Part shown: one piece after another, positions 4,642-6,299 of the stretch
Layout: every line of letters begins with the position of its first letter
Position numbering within the stretch: position 1 is the stretch's first letter
Assembly (NCBI GenBank): GCA_007116685.1
Contig: SKIC01000253.1
Location: 1 to 6,299 of the forward strand
Length of the DNA stretch: 6,299 nucleotides
Source of the DNA: Balneolales bacterium
GTDB lineage: Bacteria; Bacteroidota; Rhodothermia; Balneolales; Natronogracilivirgulaceae
Direction: 5' to 3'
Position numbers and translations under genes: made by a program
Notes under the pieces: model-generated
What the model was told of the DNA's origin: nothing
Seen by the model: only the letters and a program-made list of their open reading frames with translations
The model's database searches: none

Positions 4642-6299
4642 ATGTCAGACCACCAATTGGTTGGTATAGTTCCAGCAGAACTGGACTATCTTCATGAGAA
4701 ATCTCTCAAAGAACTTCAGCAAATAGCGCGCTTAAATGGCTTGCGTCCGGTAACCGGCTTAAAAAAACAAATCCTTATTGACCGAATTCGGGAAATGGCG
4801 GAAGAGGGTGGTTATACCCAGGCCAGTTTGAATTTTGACACGCCTTCAGCCCCTGTTGTTGACTCAGCTATTTCAGATTCCATAGATAAGAGTCAGTCTA
4901 CAGATCAGAACCTGGTTCCATTTTCTGATGAAAAAGGTGTCGAAGATTCTGATTCTAAGGAAGAAGCTGAGAAAAAACCTCGACCTCCTAAGTATAAAAA
5001 AGGCTTTAAACCTTCGGATAAAGAGCCTGCTAGTACATCTGAGCAAAAGCCGAAGAAAGAAGCTCCTAAACGTTCTGCATCAAAAAAAGAGAATAAGCAG
5101 AGTGATTCCCAAGGAGAAGATTCCAACCAATCCAACAAAGACAATAACCAGAGAAATCAGCAGAACAAGCAGCAACAGCCTAAAAGGCATGTGCATGATG
5201 CGCTCCCTGAATCTGATGCTGAAACTCTTGAAGAACGCATAGCTGAAATTACTCCTAAATTAGGCGGTTATCTTATAAATGAAGGCACTTTGGAAATTTT
5301 GCCTGATGGCTACGGTTTTTTGAGGTCTGTTAATTATAATTTCTCAGCCAGCCCCGATGATATTTATGTGAGTCCATCCCAGATTAAGCGCTTTAATTTG
5401 AAACAAGGCGATTGTGTAGTTGGGATAATTCGTCCTCCGAAAGTTGGTGAAAGATATTTTGCTCTGCTCAGAGTTGAAGGCGTAAACGGACGCATCCCAA
5501 AACAAATGGATGAGCGAAGTGATTTTGATACTTTACTTCCTGTTTACCCGGACAAAAGATATCAGTTAGAGAATGATTTTACGGATATCACAACCCGTTT
5601 AATTGATTTATTTGCGCCTGTTGGAAAAGGACAGAGAGCCTTGATTGTAGCGCAGCCCAAGACCGGTAAAACCACCATCATGCGTAAAATGGCCAATGCC
5701 ATTAATGCCAACGACCCGGACACGAAAGTTATCATTTTATTGGTAGATGAACGTCCGGAAGAGGTTACTGAAATGAAGCGTACGGTAAAAGATGCTGAGG
5801 TTATCGCTTCTACTTTTGATATGAAGCCTGAGAATCATATACGTCTTGCTGAAATAGTATTTGAAAAATCAAAACGATTGGTAGAAGCCGGCCACGATGT
5901 GGTGTTATTTATGGATTCTGTAACACGTCTTGCCCGTGCTTATAATATCTGTTCAAATTCAGGTCGGACTATGTCAGGTGGGGTGGATTCTGAAGCCCTA
6001 AAAGCTCCAAGGCAATTGTTTAGCTCAGCCAGAAATATAGAAAATGGTGGTAGCCTTACAATTATTGCCACAGCGCTTGTGGATACCGGGTCCCGTATGG
6101 ATGATGTGATTTTTGAAGAATTCAAAGGCACCGGTAATATGGAGATTGTTCTCGACCGAAGACTCTCAGAGCGCAGGATTTTCCCATCCATTGATGTTTT
6201 CAAAAGTGGTACCAGACGGGAAGATTTAATTGTGCCGGAATCTGAGCGTGAAAAAGTAACTTTACTACGTCGTTATTTAACTAGTATGACTCCGGCTGA
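4642..6299 (+). CDS. rho: Transcription termination factor Rho (3' partial)
   Basis: Rho is a hexameric RNA-dependent ATPase that loads on nascent RNA and ends transcription. There are 552 full codons and no in-frame stop before the edge. The ATG is fixed by an in-frame TAA at 4630-4632. Domains: Rho_N-like helices (about 14-54); a low-complexity linker rich in S, D, E, K, N and Q (about 61-205); the cold-shock-like RNA-binding domain (about 207-285) with DGYGFLRS (222-229), DDIYVSPSQI and GERYFAL; then the ATPase core with P-loop AQPKTGKT (337-344), VDERPEE (368-374), Walker B VLFMDSVTR (421-429), R-loop DTGSRMDD (481-488) and arginine finger in SGTR (522-525). Compared with E. coli Rho (419 residues), the extra length before the RNA-binding site is about 160 residues. 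The Q-loop AYNICSNSGRTMSGG is one residue shorter, Arg442 replaces the key Lys, and SSARN replaces GAARN. About 30 C-terminal residues are missing. Confidence 0.96.
   Translation, partial: MSDHQLVGIVPAELDYLHEKSLKELQQIARLNGLRPVTGLKKQILIDRIREMAEEGGYTQASLNFDTPSAPVVDSAISDSIDKSQSTDQNLVPFSDEKGVEDSDSKEEAEKKPRPPKYKKGFKPSDKEPASTSEQKPKKEAPKRSASKKENKQSDSQGEDSNQSNKDNNQRNQQNKQQQPKRHVHDALPESDAETLEERIAEITPKLGGYLINEGTLEILPDGYGFLRSVNYNFSASPDDIYVSPSQIKRFNLKQGDCVVGIIRPPKVGERYFALLRVEGVNGRIPKQMDERSDFDTLLPVYPDKRYQLENDFTDITTRLIDLFAPVGKGQRALIVAQPKTGKTTIMRKMANAINANDPDTKVIILLVDERPEEVTEMKRTVKDAEVIASTFDMKPENHIRLAEIVFEKSKRLVEAGHDVVLFMDSVTRLARAYNICSNSGRTMSGGVDSEALKAPRQLFSSARNIENGGSLTIIATALVDTGSRMDDVIFEEFKGTGNMEIVLDRRLSERRIFPSIDVFKSGTRREDLIVPESEREKVTLLRRYLTSMTPA

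Noticed and set aside
4905..5242. Overlapping open frames on both strands within the rho linker (- at 4905-5144, + at 4928-5242)
   Set aside because: They are shadows of the low-complexity rho linker. Their translations are biased products of its A/G-rich codons and show no family motif.
6297..6299. TGA at the very end of the window as the rho stop codon
   Set aside because: It is out of frame: the rho frame reads CCG GCT GA at the edge. Rho proteins continue for about 30 more residues after this point, so the gene runs past the window.

Overview
This window holds four protein genes and one long non-coding gap. It looks like the chromosome of a member of the Bacteroidota/Balneolota-Rhodothermota group, and most of it is housekeeping. 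The lineage call rests on three points: Rho carries a very long low-complexity linker and the P-loop form AQPKTGKT; no start codon has a convincing Shine-Dalgarno sequence; and the base composition leans to AT. It is an inference from sequence style, not a database match.

Layout. (1) Positions 1-1448, + strand: the 3' part of a gene for a tetratricopeptide-repeat (TPR) protein ending in a TonB-C-like domain. Its start lies left of the window. (2) Positions 1449-2118: about 670 bases with no credible gene but a dense set of inverted repeats, probably a (decayed) intergenic repeat element. (3) Positions 2119-3156, - strand: pyrD, class 2 quinone-dependent dihydroorotate dehydrogenase, convergent with gene 1. 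(4) Positions 3157-3231: a 75-base divergent promoter region with two small palindromes. (5) Positions 3232-4515, + strand: folC, dihydrofolate/folylpolyglutamate synthase. (6) Positions 4516-4641: a spacer with a palindrome and a C-rich, G-poor stretch. (7) Positions 4642-6299, + strand: transcription termination factor rho, cut off by the window's right edge about 30 residues before its expected end.

The genes do not form an obvious pathway. pyrD (pyrimidine synthesis) and folC (folate, hence one-carbon and thymidylate supply) both serve nucleotide metabolism and are divergently transcribed. rho follows folC on the same strand after 126 bases and may have its own promoter.

I do not see a clear undescribed system. 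The best leads are: the structured repeat cluster at 1587-2006; a class 2 PyrD with Cys instead of the usual Ser at the catalytic-base position; a Rho whose Q-loop is one residue shorter than in E. coli with the key Lys replaced by Arg, together with a roughly 145-residue disordered linker; a C-rich/G-poor leader before rho that could act in Rho autoregulation; and the unusual TPR plus TonB-C domain combination.
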